A stretch of 64,000 nucleotides of DNA. Source: Malaya genurostris. Lineage: Eukaryota > Arthropoda > Insecta > Diptera > Culicidae. Numbering within the stretch: the first letter of the stretch is position 1; every line of letters begins with the position of its first letter. A program made the position numbers and the translations under genes. The DNA lies in NCBI RefSeq assembly GCF_030247185.1, contig NC_080572.1, forward strand, positions 233,555,336-233,619,335. Reading direction: 5' to 3'. Shown here piece by piece: positions 54,801 to 56,805 of this stretch. The notes under the pieces are model-generated. The model ran no database searches. It had not been told where the DNA came from and saw nothing but the letters and a program-made list of their open reading frames with translations.

Positions 54801-56805
54801 TCGTATGCTGTAAAACGCATTCGGTTCAGTAGCCAGTTGTGTTTAGCTCGAGATATGAAATTCAATCTCAAGACATGAAAGTTTATGGTATAAATAACGC
54901 TACGGTTCGACTTTTGTTTTCGTACATTAATGCTCGTGGTCGTTTTGAGTACCAGCAAAAACAAAACCGAAAATCTGGGTTATGTTGGCAGTGATGCCAA
55001 ACTCAGTACTCACTCTTTAAAACTAGGAATGAGAGTTAGATGCTATGAAATCAGAACTAAGAACCATCCATATCATCATAATTTGATGTTAGCGGTGCTC
55101 TGTATATGTGAGTGTGTTTGTTTAGATCAGCGATGAGTTTCATCTTTACCATCATTTTACAGATTGCATCGTAAATCATGAGGTGAGCTGATGAATAGAA
55201 AAAAACGAGCCTCATGAGCGAGTTTTTTGCCATCCTTGGTCATGGTAACTTCCAAGGGTATCATCTCCAAAGAAGTCGACGCAGAGCGAATCGAACAAAT
55301 TTCCATTGGATTACTTCAAAGCGTTGGATATCGTCGAATTCTCTAGAAACCTTGAAATTCAACTTAGAGTCCAAGAGGACACCAAGGTCCTTCATAGATG
55401 ATGTCCAGGACAATTTGTGAAGAATTCTAGTCGAAACTGACTGCAGACTGTTTCCGACTAAAAGAGATAACGGAGTATTTGGAGGTGTTCAAACCCATTT
55501 TCTTGATATTACACCAATTAGTAAAAATTCAACAGCTCTTGTAGGAATTCTTTTAGGAATTCATCGGTGAATGATAGTTGATCGAAAAATTTAGGTCGTT
55601 GAGATAACGTAAAAATATAAACGATCTAAGGTGCCTTTCTTGAGGAACTCCAGAGGTAACAGCGAATAGTAAGGTTGTACAGTCTCCTATTTTCACTATC
55701 ATTTCACGATATGAGTGAAGCCAATTCAGAAATGACCCATTAAACCCTACATGCTTAGAAAAATTTACATCTTTATAGATGCACATAAAAGGAGCGTCGT
55801 GATTCACTTACATTCACAATTGAAAGCATGTAAAGATAAGTCATATCATTAACTTCACAGTTAATTGAGCTGAAGCTTACATCGATGCAGACACAAAATT
55901 TATTTTTACATGTTAGAAGATGTAATATTGTGTCATCATCGAAGAAATTACGGCATGCTTGAATTTACGTCAAGCGTAAATTTCATATTTTCTAACAGTG
56001 TAGTCTATATTTAATTTTTGAATGGTATTATTCAAAATTTTATCAATTGAAACAACTATAAATTCAATTATAGTAGTTGATGATAGTTGTGATCCAAGGC
56101 ACCCGCCAGTGTGAGAGTGTCTTGGACCCAATGTCAAGAAATTTTTAAGTTTAATTTTTATGTAGAAATTACCAAAGTATATGTTTACAAAAAATCATAG
56201 TAACGATAAGGATGTATACTAAAAACCATAGTGCGAAATTTTTAAATACCTTCCATTTGCAGTTTTAAAAAAAATGTCAATTGAAAAATGGCCCAAGGCC
56301 GCATTTAAAAGCATCTACTAAATAAAACTAAAAAAAGAAAGTATGTATGATTCGTTAATAATATTTCGACGTAAACATTTAAAATAAGCCATATTCTGCT
56401 ACAGTAGTGGAATGAGAGGGTGTAATCTTAAAATCGCGAGAAAAAAAAGTTTACATTATTTAATTAAAAACATTATTCATTATAAAGAACAAGACATACA
56501 TTATTGACGACACTCACTAATTGTATATTTGAGGTTAGGAAAATCTGGAAGCTCAATACTAGACACACATTCAGAGATATAACAAAAAATACTCACTCTG
56601 CTTCCTCGATCGTCTCGGACATCGCCAGAAAGATGCAGTTGAACAGAATGGTGGCCATGACGAAGTAGTCGAAGAACTGATTCGTCGCCAGGTAAACGCA
56701 GGCACGTCGGGTGGGGCTCCACGGAGTGAAGCAAAACAGACTTTTCGTTCCGGTGAACCGGTGAATGTAGTTTTTGCGAAACCGCTTTGACACCACGCAG
56801 AAGGT
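702..56805 (-). CDS. NaCP60E: DSC1/NaCP60E-type voltage-gated cation channel, 17 exons, partial at both ends
   Basis: Four-repeat voltage-gated cation channel of the plasma membrane, present here from just before repeat I S1 through repeat II S6. Seventeen exons total 2,466 nt (822 codons), with GT/AG introns and compatible phases throughout. Hallmarks seen are the IS4 stretch GLRTFRVLRALKTVS, the repeat I pore TFQLITLDYWENVY with filter D, the IIS4 stretch LRGLRLLRVLKLAQSW, and the repeat II pore RILCGEWIEPLWDCM with filter E. Wording such as KRFRKNYIHRFTGTKS, RKGVLLASYS and LEHHGMNES matches my recollection of the DSC1/NaCP60E family rather than para/Vgsc. That family is known to carry a DEEA filter and to favour calcium; repeats III and IV lie outside, so this cannot be checked here. 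Introns range from 55 bp to 17.8 kb and hold most transposons of the window. The start codon was not found. Confidence 0.95.
898..1000 (-). CDS. NaCP60E: NaCP60E exon 16: repeat II pore loop
   Basis: 103 nt. The acceptor is ctttacag and the donor is the less usual gtgcgg. It encodes WNFNDFFHSFMMIFRILC and then GEWIEPLWDCM. The E of GEWIE is the repeat II selectivity-filter residue. The phases fit the exons on both sides (AG+G before, complete codon after). Confidence 0.95.
1056..1249 (-). CDS. NaCP60E: NaCP60E exon 15: repeat II end of S4 to S5
   Basis: 194 nt. It begins LRVLKLAQSWTTMKVLL, completing the S4 voltage sensor and the S4-S5 linker. It then encodes the hydrophobic S5 (LTFVLVIVIYIFAVIGMQLF) and the turret KDYTPEKFAPDPVP. 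Introns on either side are only 76 and 55 bp. Confidence 0.95.
1326..1496 (-). CDS. NaCP60E: NaCP60E exon 14: repeat II S2 to S4
   Basis: 171 nt, phase 0 at both ends, acceptor cctag and donor gtaagt. It encodes S2 (VFTSVFTLECILKVLAL), S3 (CGWNIFDLIIVSASLLD) and the first part of S4 (LTVLRGLRL), including the acidic S2/S3 residues expected of a voltage sensor. Confidence 0.95.
1579..1704 (-). CDS. NaCP60E: NaCP60E exon 13: repeat II S1
   Basis: 126 nt, phase 0 at both ends, acceptor ttccacag and donor gtaagt. It encodes IVRDPLFELGITLCIVLN and TLFLALEHHGMNESVRD, the repeat II S1 helix and following loop. The intron in front of it is 11.8 kb and holds the transposons of 2.3-13.4 kb. Confidence 0.95.
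1705..2281. other. intron stretch without recognised features
   Basis: AT-rich sequence between exon 13 and the 3' end of the first I-group LINE. I see no coding potential, terminal repeats or RNA gene. Confidence 0.5.
2898..3169. mobile_element. 272-bp MITE, TAA target duplication, copy 1
   Basis: The terminal inverted repeat reads TGGCGTTTTCGTTTTTAA at the left and, in reverse complement, TGTCGTTTTCGTTTTTAA at the right. TAA flanks both ends (2895-2897, 3170-3172). Inside are repeated ctacaccrgtg motifs. A near-identical copy of the same length sits at 6070-6341. The three-base TAA duplication suggests a PIF/Harbinger-type origin, which is inference. Confidence 0.88.
3170..5395 (-). pseudogene. 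I-group LINE copy 1 ORF2, 3' part: RT, RNase H, zinc knuckle
   Basis: This is the downstream portion of the interrupted ORF2, about 730 residues. It has RT motifs FGFRRGKGTNDCLALL, MGLPQGSCLSPLLYNFYV and LRQLADDSVVS, where LADD replaces the usual YADD. RNase H starts at FYTDGSNIDRSTGFG and includes FIVTDSLSSIEAL and WVPSHCSIPGNEKAD. A C-terminal knuckle reads CTCGDGYQDIEHVVWSC. The last residues derive from the MITE, so the natural C-terminus is lost. It aligns along its length with ORF2 at 40,428-44,120. Confidence 0.92.
5476..6066 (-). pseudogene. Jockey-like RT, C-terminal thumb region
   Basis: The reading frame continues from 6,345 across the MITE (the codons for GVIL, then DSKLTF). It contains INKANSMLGFIKRF, LYTTYVRPILEYCSLVWNPY and ERIESIQKQFLLYALRKLNW, typical of the end of the RT domain in Jockey/CR1-type elements. 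No RNase H follows. The stop is at 5476. Confidence 0.88.
6070..6341. mobile_element. 272-bp MITE, TAA target duplication, copy 2
   Basis: Same element as at 2898-3169, in the same orientation, with TAA at 6067-6069 and 6342-6344. I count about four substitutions between the two copies. It interrupts the Jockey-like RT and is therefore younger than that insertion, which in turn is younger than the I-group LINE. Confidence 0.88.
6342..6787 (-). pseudogene. Jockey-like RT, palm region
   Basis: It contains TSGVPQGSHLGPLLFILHIN and the catalytic motif VLIYADDMKLF, then CNSITFSRK. It starts abruptly at LQKYGIKHTLLEWLKSYL, the truncation point of the inserted element. Residues beyond 6787 belong to the I-group LINE. 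Confidence 0.88.
6788..8220 (-). pseudogene. I-group LINE copy 1 ORF2, 5' part: AP endonuclease and RT start
   Basis: It starts MAKSPTEVTDTITVIQWNCR. Endonuclease motifs are VIQWNCRS, ALCETWL (catalytic E), VLGDFNSHGTGWG and HGSDHLPIVI. Then come PPNPWWDKEC, ETSMSTLWNTARRMRNK and LSCNNKAPGLDKIKFNLL at the RT entrance. The ATG overlaps the ORF1 stop in ATGGCTAA. The frame is lost at the Jockey-like insertion after HDW. Confidence 0.92.
8213..9559 (-). CDS. I-group LINE copy 1 ORF1 (nucleic-acid-binding protein), intact
   Basis: 448 residues, uninterrupted. ORF1 proteins of this group coat the LINE RNA and take it back to the DNA. Visible are an N-terminal half with KVRPDKLRVLL and REYRVYVPAREVEIDG, and three knuckles of the CX2CX4HX4C type starting at MNCTNCKQLGH, CIKCGGSH and CLYCKEGPH. 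A Ser/Lys-rich region and a conserved C-terminal block (KFSDIVDWI, LKSLIMAFIP) follow. The stop overlaps the ORF2 start. A related, frameshifted protein is at 44,113-45,422. Confidence 0.9.
   Translation of the reverse strand: MTGDIKLPDLPLDDQMDASDGNKSRIGSYPDGLALSAGPYAVYIRTKANGKKLNLLKLSNDLSSRYNTVQKIEKVRPDKLRVLLASAKQANEIVQSENFTREYRVYVPAREVEIDGVITDPSLTCEDVLKHGAGGFKNPLLKNVKILDCKQLRSVSTAEDGTKSYIPSDSYRVTFAGSALPNYVLLDRVRLPVRLYVPRVMNCTNCKQLGHTASHCCNKSRCIKCGGSHADNSCSGDNEKCLYCKEGPHDLSDCPVYKLRKDKMKRSLKQHSKRSFAEMLKCATPPTENPYAYLSTDESEYDDPLEGTSSAVPHSSSIRKRRNKSSQKLPSKGSKMSSDGSRKITTTGSDGKKPEKKAPGLGKLNSEQEFPSLPGTSKPPKVPKDQSENLPNTGFVKFSDIVDWIMSTFNISEPLKSLIMAFIPTVKTFLKQLTAKWPLLSAIVSFDG
9850..10797. repeat. dispersed degenerate repeat, copy P1
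   Basis: Non-coding sequence with stock phrases such as tagctgaagccagttaaatt, cactaatcaccctgtat and gaatggtatatgg. The same phrases recur in order at 39,590-40,038 and 46,090-46,650 (copy P2). Looser relatives seem to occur at 16,000-16,430 and 18,900-19,370. No coding capacity is seen. Confidence 0.65.
10800..12099 (+). mobile_element. ITmD37E-type Tc1/mariner transposon, full-length, inactive
   Basis: 1,300 bp with terminal inverted repeats AGGAGTGTATCGAAA...TTTCGATACACTCCT and a TA target duplication (10798-10799, 12100-12101). It carries a broken DD37E transposase. A shorter relative with the same termini is at 52,986-53,980. Confidence 0.92.
10954..11960 (+). pseudogene. DD37E transposase pseudogene
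   Basis: It starts MSRIENEVKIKVLDTWLSEK, a helix-turn-helix DNA-binding half. Catalytic segments are MDDETY (near 11,390), FWPDLASAHY and QLRPIERY. There are 37 residues between the second D and the E, which defines the DD37E group known mainly from mosquitoes. Several stops and frameshifts (for example the stop at 11,194-11,196) make it non-functional. Confidence 0.88.
12233..13366 (+). mobile_element. mariner transposon, full-length but decayed
   Basis: 1,134 bp. Termini ACACATGGGCTGAAAAGT and, in reverse complement, ACACATGGTCTGAAAAGT are flanked by TA (12231-12232, 13367-13368). Recognisable transposase pieces are AKQWLEKCYGN...TTIKSWFADFKRG, VFWDVRGVVFIDFLEEGNTI and YPPYSSDLTRSYYWLF, broken by many stops. 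A related C-terminal fragment is at 46,770-47,277. Confidence 0.9.
13510..13598 (-). CDS. NaCP60E: NaCP60E exon 12: end of I-II linker before repeat II S1
   Basis: 89 nt, acceptor ttccgcag and donor gtaagt. With the leftover G of the previous exon it encodes DDLPDRNCDRCVHCCVNY and ERWLQFQNCLYK, a cysteine-rich pre-S1 segment. It continues in phase to IVRDPLFEL at 1704. Confidence 0.94.
13770..13911 (-). CDS. NaCP60E: NaCP60E exon 11: I-II linker with tandem AG acceptor
   Basis: It encodes REVTPVTLALSPREVRII, KCNGNLAKVKKHNVYAL and HPEYLSQIVVL, then donor gtaagt. The start is uncertain: the intron ends gagcagcag, so the exon may begin at 13914, 13911 or 13908, adding two, one or no glutamines in frame. 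I used the middle option. Phase 0 in and one leftover base out fit the neighbours. Confidence 0.88.
13912..14706. other. 795-bp intron; no feature recognised
   Basis: It separates exons 10 and 11 and contains homopolymer tracts (T-run at 14,548-14,557). No terminal repeats, SINE or coding sequence were seen. Confidence 0.5.
14707..14873 (-). CDS. NaCP60E: NaCP60E exon 10: I-II linker, acidic segment
   Basis: 167 nt, acceptor catgtag and donor gtaggc. It encodes the hydrophilic GQLLPSSRQASSNASEGGG and SSLDDSGVVDDHEEQDVT. It is Ser/Asp/Glu-rich, expected to be cytoplasmic, and has several possible phosphorylation sites. Phases fit both sides. Confidence 0.92.
14997..15165 (-). CDS. NaCP60E: NaCP60E exon 9: I-II linker, Ser-Pro-rich segment
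   Basis: 169 nt, acceptor ttttcag and donor gtaagt. It encodes SKSRSATPSPSPSPRHS and a Pro/Gln-rich tail (PLPPSTQPQNPNTLHPL). The SP repeats suggest proline-directed kinase sites, which is inference. One leftover base joins exon 10. Confidence 0.93.
15286..15489 (-). CDS. NaCP60E: NaCP60E exon 8: I-II linker, basic segment
   Basis: 204 nt, phase 0 at both ends, acceptor attttag and donor gtaagt. It encodes DLIDHRDDSTFSFDPASLNV and RKGVLLASYSRKKTRRRKKG. These blocks are characteristic of DSC1/NaCP60E and differ from para. Confidence 0.95.
15585..15719 (-). CDS. NaCP60E: NaCP60E exon 7: repeat I S6
   Basis: 135 nt, phase 0 at both ends, acceptor attccag and donor gtaaat. It encodes VLATCGPMSVSFFTVVVFFG and SFYLINLMLAVVALSYEEE, the S6 gate helix and start of the I-II linker. 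The intron in front is 17.8 kb and contains the long inverted repeat. Confidence 0.95.
15720..17340. other. intron, degenerate repeats only
   Basis: Around 16,000-16,430 there are phrases of the dispersed repeat family (ccggaacccgaaaccgg, tgagacctttcatttgaat). Between 16,430 and 17,340 there is nothing I can classify; 17,270-17,330 is a degenerate TAT-rich tract. Confidence 0.4.
17340..18330 (+). pseudogene. DD37E transposase pseudogene, second subfamily
   Basis: It reads MRGLSAEQRQKIVYKWCTER from 17,337 in the helix-turn-helix half, then MDDETYVKLDYKSLPGPQYY, AMVWQAICSCG, VFWPDLASCHY and PPNCPQLRQIEEFWA. D and E are 37 residues apart. In-frame stops (for example near 17,450) and frame changes disrupt it. 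It is clearly diverged from the copies at 10,800 and 52,986. Confidence 0.85.
17340..18460 (+). mobile_element. DD37E Tc1/mariner transposon, 5' end not found
   Basis: It carries a transposase remnant and ends at the right in gtccatactttttgggaca, which resembles a Tc1/mariner terminus. I could not find the matching inverted repeat upstream of 17,340, so the 5' end is lost or very diverged. Confidence 0.7.
18461..19430. other. intron with repeat fragments
   Basis: A Pol III B-box-like string gggttcgagtctc at about 18,692 may mark an old SINE. Stretches at 18,900-19,370 look like the dispersed repeat family. A 25-bp direct repeat (tggcaaaattttcttcagtga) occurs around 19,394-19,443. Nothing codes. 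Confidence 0.35.
19452..19660 (+). repeat. Feilai-like tRNA-derived SINE, internally deleted
   Basis: Same sequence as the SINE at 24,633-24,836 (cccgggttggcggttcaatg at the 5' side, ctgcgaagtctgttgaaaca at the 3' side), but it lacks the B-box stretch gttcgagccccgacc. It ends in ggctttgctttttttt. Confidence 0.8.
19745..20112 (+). pseudogene. Tc1/mariner-type transposase C-terminal fragment
   Basis: It encodes NWPPRSCDWTQLDYFLWGYV and, after a small frame change near 19,935, DALETNIQRVIAEI and DKVVKNWISRMAFL. The first phrase is the region leading to the last catalytic residue in many insect DDE transposases. No termini were found. Confidence 0.75.
20216..20345 (+). repeat. tRNA-derived SINE, type 2
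   Basis: It carries a B-box-like tgggttcgattcccaactcc followed by cgcacatagggtcagaag. A second copy of the same arrangement is at 27,195-27,330. It is not a functional tRNA gene, because the cloverleaf cannot be completed. Confidence 0.65.
21056..21375 (+). repeat. diverged third copy of the inverted-repeat arm end
   Basis: It resembles 28,724-29,200 in the same orientation (cttactttactatggggcac, caatagtacactattgaaaa, cagtcaatcagaacgcgttc) but with many substitutions. It shows that the arms belong to a dispersed repeat family. Confidence 0.75.
21797..22200 (+). pseudogene. Jockey-like RT fragment
   Basis: It encodes HEERIESIQKQFLLYAFRK and NWITFALPLYEASCMLIN, the same family as the fragment at 5476-6066. 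It ends near an (AAT)n tract at 22,216-22,238, a plausible LINE 3' tail. It is broken by stops. Confidence 0.8.
22279..24552 (+). repeat. left arm of a 2.27-kb near-perfect inverted repeat
   Basis: It is the reverse complement of 28,720-30,994. Reading both arms side by side I found one difference, a 1-bp change in a homopolymer (9 T at about 23,691 against 10 A at about 29,573). The arm contains two to three direct repeats of about 560-575 bp and a 233-bp MITE. It has no recognisable protein; a 76-codon open frame (23,946-24,176 minus) is mirrored in the other arm. Confidence 0.93.
22979..23211. mobile_element. 233-bp MITE inside the left arm
   Basis: Terminal inverted repeats ATGTGATTAGGGC...GCCCTAATCACAT enclose subterminal palindromes gcatatcgtgcgatatgc. 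The flanks ggtactaac and ggtactacc give a 9-bp target duplication with one mismatch, which suggests a Mutator-like origin (inference). Confidence 0.82.
24633..24836 (+). repeat. Feilai-like tRNA-derived SINE with perfect 12-bp target duplication
   Basis: 204 bp. An A-box-like region follows ccgggttggcggttcaatgc, and a B box is at gttcgagcccc. The tRNA-unrelated body includes ggctgcgaagtctgttgaaa. The target duplication tagataagaaac is present at 24,621-24,632 and 24,837-24,848. The match to Feilai is from memory and needs a database check. Confidence 0.85.
24996..25316 (-). repeat. diverged inverted partner of 32,155-32,492
   Basis: It shares gaatttccagacatgacagt and attcataatgcaaatgtcaa with the reverse complement of 32,155-32,492, at roughly 90 percent identity by eye. 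Its axis differs from that of the 2.27-kb arms, so it is a separate, older repeat. Confidence 0.75.
25510..26405 (+). pseudogene. LINE ORF1-like protein with zinc knuckle, one frameshift
   Basis: It reads MASLVYIQFYEELDAIQFAK, an RRM-like stretch AIEVRVHDLPSSATDPYIHK, KWKNFFPRILNGVRLLRMRL, then one CX2CX4HX4C knuckle (CQYCQKAVHYGKPC). A frameshift near 25,990 moves the low-complexity Ser/Thr/Gln-rich tail (to 26,405) into another frame. The stop is followed at once by an A-run (26,404-26,413), so this looks like the polyadenylated 3' end of a retrocopy with no ORF2 attached. Confidence 0.75.
26415..28109. other. spacer of the inverted repeat, mostly unclassified
   Basis: AT-rich. A type 2 SINE is at 27,195-27,330, and the string catatgatatatcatacg-like (tatcatacg) recurs near 26,943, 27,741 and 28,078. 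There are no convincing ORFs. Confidence 0.4.
27195..27330 (+). repeat. tRNA-derived SINE, type 2, second copy
   Basis: It shares cctgggttcgattcccaac and cgcacacagggtcagaaggt with 20,216-20,345. The 5' part differs or is truncated. Confidence 0.65.
28110..28262 (-). repeat. diverged copy of the outer end of the arm
   Basis: It matches 30,865-30,990 in the same orientation (attcacgacatccagctatg, tctctgacattacccacccg) with scattered substitutions. It lies in the spacer, 460 bp before the right arm. Confidence 0.78.
28720..30994 (-). repeat. right arm of the 2.27-kb near-perfect inverted repeat
   Basis: Reverse complement of 22,279-24,552; the spacer is 4,167 bp. Both arms lie wholly inside the 17.8-kb NaCP60E intron (15,720-33,474), so the primary transcript would contain both strands of the arm. 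Confidence 0.93.
30062..30294. mobile_element. 233-bp MITE inside the right arm
   Basis: Mirror copy of 22,979-23,211 with the same flanks. The insertion therefore predates the event that made the two arms identical. Confidence 0.82.
30995..33474. other. intron with repeat fragments
   Basis: 32,155-32,492 is the inverted partner of 24,996-25,316. At 32,085-32,141, ttgccccgggcgccaaattt and cggtacgccactg look like the terminus of a DNA transposon; its other end was not found. Otherwise unclassified. Confidence 0.45.
33475..33602 (-). CDS. NaCP60E: NaCP60E exon 6: repeat I pore
   Basis: 128 nt, acceptor tttccag and donor gtaagt. It encodes EYTCLCVGENPNHGYTNFDN and FMWSMLTTFQLITLDYWENV. The D of LDYWE is the repeat I filter residue. 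The exon is isolated between introns of 16.0 and 17.8 kb. Confidence 0.95.
34334..34980. mobile_element. hAT-type MITE, 647 bp, perfect 8-bp target duplication
   Basis: Ends CAGAGATGCCA...TGGCATCTCTG are flanked on both sides by ctcagtac (34,326-34,333 and 34,981-34,988). Eight-base duplications are typical of hAT transposons. It is AT-rich inside and codes for nothing I recognise. A smaller element with the same ends is at 62,447-62,777. Confidence 0.9.
34981..36690. other. intron, unclassified, with a CCCGAA-rich tract
   Basis: 35,930-36,055 is dominated by variants of cccgaa and acccgt (cccgacccgacccgaac), a degenerate hexamer-like tract. No gene or terminal repeat was seen. Confidence 0.45.
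36840..39230 (+). mobile_element. RNase H-bearing LINE (I/LOA-like), 5'-truncated
   Basis: RT and RNase H of an I-group LINE on the plus strand, followed by a 3' UTR (38,717-39,230) with about four degenerate repeats of cagattgttcagcatccttt / cagaatttacttctgct, ending in ctgattcctgattcctgata. The 5' limit is unclear; 36,690-36,840 may belong to it or to another repeat. Confidence 0.82.
36962..38716 (+). pseudogene. ORF2 remnant: RT, RNase H and knuckle, three in-frame stops
   Basis: A single frame runs from NGIAWVFPQGGVLSPLL to QCGKEL, interrupted only by TGA at 37,013, TAG at 37,838 and TGA at 38,456, with no frameshift. RT motif: YGFADDYHILM. RNase H: VCFTDGSLLNGRAGAG, FCSDSQAALKAL and FLWVPGHSGITGNEWADELA. 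C-terminal knuckle: CDLCKCDYGTSYHLIC. The first stop replaces the W usually found after SPLL. Confidence 0.88.
39590..40038. repeat. dispersed degenerate repeat, copy P2, left half
   Basis: It follows the same order of phrases as 9,850-10,250 (cgaataaattgcaatagctt, tgtagccgaagtcagttaaa). It continues at 46,090 beyond the LINE insertion. Confidence 0.7.
40428..44120 (-). CDS. I-group LINE ORF2: endonuclease, reverse transcriptase, RNase H
   Basis: 1,230 residues, uninterrupted. It nicks the target and copies the LINE RNA in place. I chose the ATG at 44,120 (MDNLSPAANDT) rather than 44,144, because it aligns with copy 1 and overlaps the ORF1 stop. Endonuclease: LQWNCRSI, ALCETWL, LILGDLNSHG, GSDHLPIII. 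RT: NSYRPIAMLSCIRKLFEK, MGLPQGSCLSPLLYN, LRQLADDGVVS. RNase H: FYTDGSRIEEATGFG, LFTDSLSAIEAI, WVPAHCSIPGNERAD. Knuckle: CACGEGYRDIDHVVWTC. All expected catalytic blocks are present, so it may be functional. Confidence 0.94.
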   Translation of the reverse strand: MDNLSPAANDTITVLQWNCRSIMPKLDSFKILLHSQKCDVFALCETWLTSNIALNFNDFNIIRLDRDSPYGGVLLGIKKCCSFYRLNIPSTSSIEVVACQINIKGKDICIASVYIPPKAQVGQRQLNEMVEALPAPRLILGDLNSHGMMWGSVYNDSRSSLIQNICDNFSMTVLNMGSMTRIPRPPARPSALDLSLCSTSIRLDCTWKILPDLHGSDHLPIIISISCNKCIANSASIPYDLTKNIDWIKYQSRISSILNSMEELPPLEEYDFLICSILEAAEQSQTKRFPGPTTNRRPPNPWWDKECSEAKLAKQNACKTFLKRGGGTPQNFEKLMVLETKYKSILRAKKCSYWRHFVEGLSRETSMSTLWNTARRMRNRIVGNESDEYSNRWIFDFARKVCPDSVPTQSIIRESPPNNGFINNPFSMMEFSIALLSCNNNAPGLDRIKFNLVKNLPDLAKRRLLELFNKFLEQNIVPPDWRQVKVIAIQKPGKPASNHNSYRPIAMLSCIRKLFEKIILRRLDTWVETNGLLSDTQFGFRRNKGTNDCLALLSSDIQIAFAQKQQMASVFLDIKGAFDSVSIDVLSDKLHQHGLPAVINNYLHNLLSEKCMYFSHGDLATFRISYMGLPQGSCLSPLLYNFYVNDIDSCLVTPCTLRQLADDGVVSVTGPKAIDLHKPLQDTLDNLSDWAVHLGIEFSAEKTELVVFSRKHDPAQLQLHMMGRMIQQVLTFKYLGVWFDSKCTWGGHIRFLITKCQQRVNFLRTITGSWWGSHPQDLIKLYQTTILSVMEYGCVCFRSAANSHIIKLERIQYRCLRIALGCMHSTHTMSLEVLAGVLPLKDRFWELSSRLLIRCEVLNPMLINNFERLVELRSQTKFMTVYFNHMSQEINPSRYLPIRVSILSAPDSTLFFDTSMQREVRGIPDHLRSTEIPKIFSSKFRHIDSEKMFYTDGSRIEEATGFGMFNNNVSASFRLQEPASVYIAELAAVHYSLSVIVTLSPNHYFLFTDSLSAIEAIRSNAAGKNEPFFLGKIKQCLNDILNNNYLITIVWVPAHCSIPGNERADILAKRGAIEGEIYERPIAFNEFYSSSRQRTLASWQASWDRDDLGRWMHSIIPKISTKAWFRGLDVSRDFIRVMSRLMSNHYTLDAHLLRIGLSETNHCACGEGYRDIDHVVWTCVEYRDVRSQLINSLRTQGRLSNIPVRDILACRDLSYMKLIYHFIKKIGVSI
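44113..45422 (-). pseudogene. I-group LINE ORF1, single frameshift
   Basis: The upstream frame runs from 45,422 and the downstream frame to 44,113. They meet in the A-run at 44,821-44,825, inside the first zinc knuckle (after MNCTNC), where one base appears to be missing. Knuckles CIKCEGPHKDNDC and CIYCGESPH follow, then a Ser/Lys-rich region and the block KFSEIVEWIFSAFNISEPLK. It is related to the intact ORF1 at 8213-9559. Confidence 0.9.
46090..46740. repeat. dispersed degenerate repeat, copy P2, right half
   Basis: It matches 10,250-10,797 and the start of 12,100 onward (taatcaccctgtatc, gcgaatggtatatggg, then gttatgttcttcc). At the point where P1 carries the ITmD37E element this copy is uninterrupted. 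Confidence 0.68.
46770..47277 (+). pseudogene. mariner transposase C-terminal fragment
   Basis: Related to 12,233-13,366. It contains MASVFWDVRGVIFIGYLEKG, HPPHSPNLAPSDYWLF and FYKSVIEMLERRWNDCVTL, then a degraded terminus ttgttaggcccggcatttt. The N-terminal half is missing. Confidence 0.85.
47504..48617. mobile_element. 1.1-kb inverted-terminal-repeat DNA element
   Basis: Ends CACGGAACGACCGAAAT...ATTTCGGTCGTTCCGTG are perfect inverses for 17 bp, with ttagttga-type repeats just inside both ends. Small open frames (47,650-48,122 plus) resemble nothing I know. The target duplication is not clear. Confidence 0.78.
48618..49606. other. intron stretch without recognised features
   Basis: No repeats with clear ends. 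A short (gact)n tract lies at about 49,421-49,437. Confidence 0.5.
49607..49698 (-). CDS. NaCP60E: NaCP60E exon 5: repeat I extracellular loop
   Basis: 92 nt, acceptor caatttag and donor gttagt. It encodes WVNDTDNWIIDDEGIPMLCG and NLTGARHCPP. NDT and NLT are N-glycosylation sequons in the S5-pore turret. Phases fit (AT+G in, one base out). Confidence 0.94.
50005..50084 (-). CDS. NaCP60E: NaCP60E exon 4: end of repeat I S5
   Basis: 80 nt, acceptor atgcag and donor gtacgt. It encodes VYMGELRNKCVKNMPEGWN and ITHDEWR; NIT is a possible glycosylation sequon. It ends with two bases of a codon completed by exon 5. Confidence 0.93.
50178..50284 (-). CDS. NaCP60E: NaCP60E exon 3: repeat I S4-S5 linker and S5
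   Basis: 107 nt, acceptor gtttcag and donor gtacgg. It encodes LKTIINALLHSFKQLAEVM and TLTIFCLMVFALFALQ, the linker that couples the sensor to the pore and the S5 helix. Confidence 0.94.
50416..50636 (-). CDS. NaCP60E: NaCP60E exon 2: repeat I S2 to S4
   Basis: 221 nt, acceptor ctttcag and donor gtgagt. It encodes YIFLAIYTSEMIIKMIAKG (S2), NPWNWLDFVVITSGY (S3) and NLAGLRTFRVLRALKTVSIM (S4, with regularly spaced R/R/R/K). The intron before it is 6.0 kb. Confidence 0.95.
51343..52220 (-). mobile_element. foldback mariner with inverted repeats of about 190 bp
   Basis: 878 bp flanked by TA. The two ends are inverted copies for roughly 190 bp, beginning TTCATTTTAAAATTCC. The repeated stretch runs past the transposase start codon on both sides (MDENLEQR is readable inward from each end), so the normal 3' end appears replaced by an inverted copy of the 5' end. 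Confidence 0.85.
51521..52066 (-). pseudogene. mariner transposase, N-terminal half
   Basis: From MDENLEQR in the terminal repeat, through stops, to ETLKMLEKAF-like remains, KTQAYEWYKRFKGGRISLDH, EIPGRPTTSVTEE and KKLNFIQKQRRVDVAKEM, up to VWIYEYDVETAQQSSEWRFE just after the first catalytic position. The catalytic C-terminal half is missing. Confidence 0.85.
52385..52696. mobile_element. hAT-type MITE, 312 bp
   Basis: Ends CAGGGGTTCCCAAA...TTTGGGAACCCCTG. The 8-bp flanks ctttaaat (52,377-52,384) and ctttagat (52,697-52,704) differ at one base. It sits inside the mariner transposase remnant. Confidence 0.88.
52986..53980 (+). mobile_element. ITmD37E-type transposon, internally deleted
   Basis: 995 bp with ends AGGAGTGTATCG...CGATACACTCCT and TA flanks (52,984-52,985, 53,981-53,982), inserted between the codons for HVLG and PQEEW of the host mariner. 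It lacks about 305 bp relative to 10,800-12,099, including the transposase start. The remaining transposase shows FWLDLASAHYAKTTLNWL and WPQLRPIERYWTI, again with DD37E spacing, but is frameshifted. Confidence 0.92.
54041..55229. other. intron, unclassified
   Basis: Low-complexity and degenerate repeats, with several variants of gagttgagtaactgag near 54,580-54,640. No coding evidence. Confidence 0.4.
55230..55810 (-). pseudogene. degenerate Jockey-like RT fragment
   Basis: It encodes GFNGSFLNWLHSYREMIVKI and FAVTSGVPQERHLRSFIFLR, then further downstream MKDLGVLLDSKLNF. These match RT blocks around the palm, but YADD is absent and the frame is broken. No ends were found. Confidence 0.72.
55811..56596. 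other. intron stretch without recognised features
   Basis: AT-rich sequence immediately downstream of exon 1. No repeat termini or coding potential were seen. Confidence 0.5.
56597..56805 (-). CDS. NaCP60E: NaCP60E exon 1 of those seen: pre-S1 and repeat I S1
   Basis: 209 nt, acceptor ttttcag and donor gtgagt. It encodes TFCVVSKRFRKNYIHRFTGT, then SPTRRACVYLATNQFFDYFV and MATILFNCIFLAMSETIEEA (S1). An AG acceptor in front shows that at least one more 5' exon exists, and I could not find it in 56,806-64,000. Confidence 0.94.
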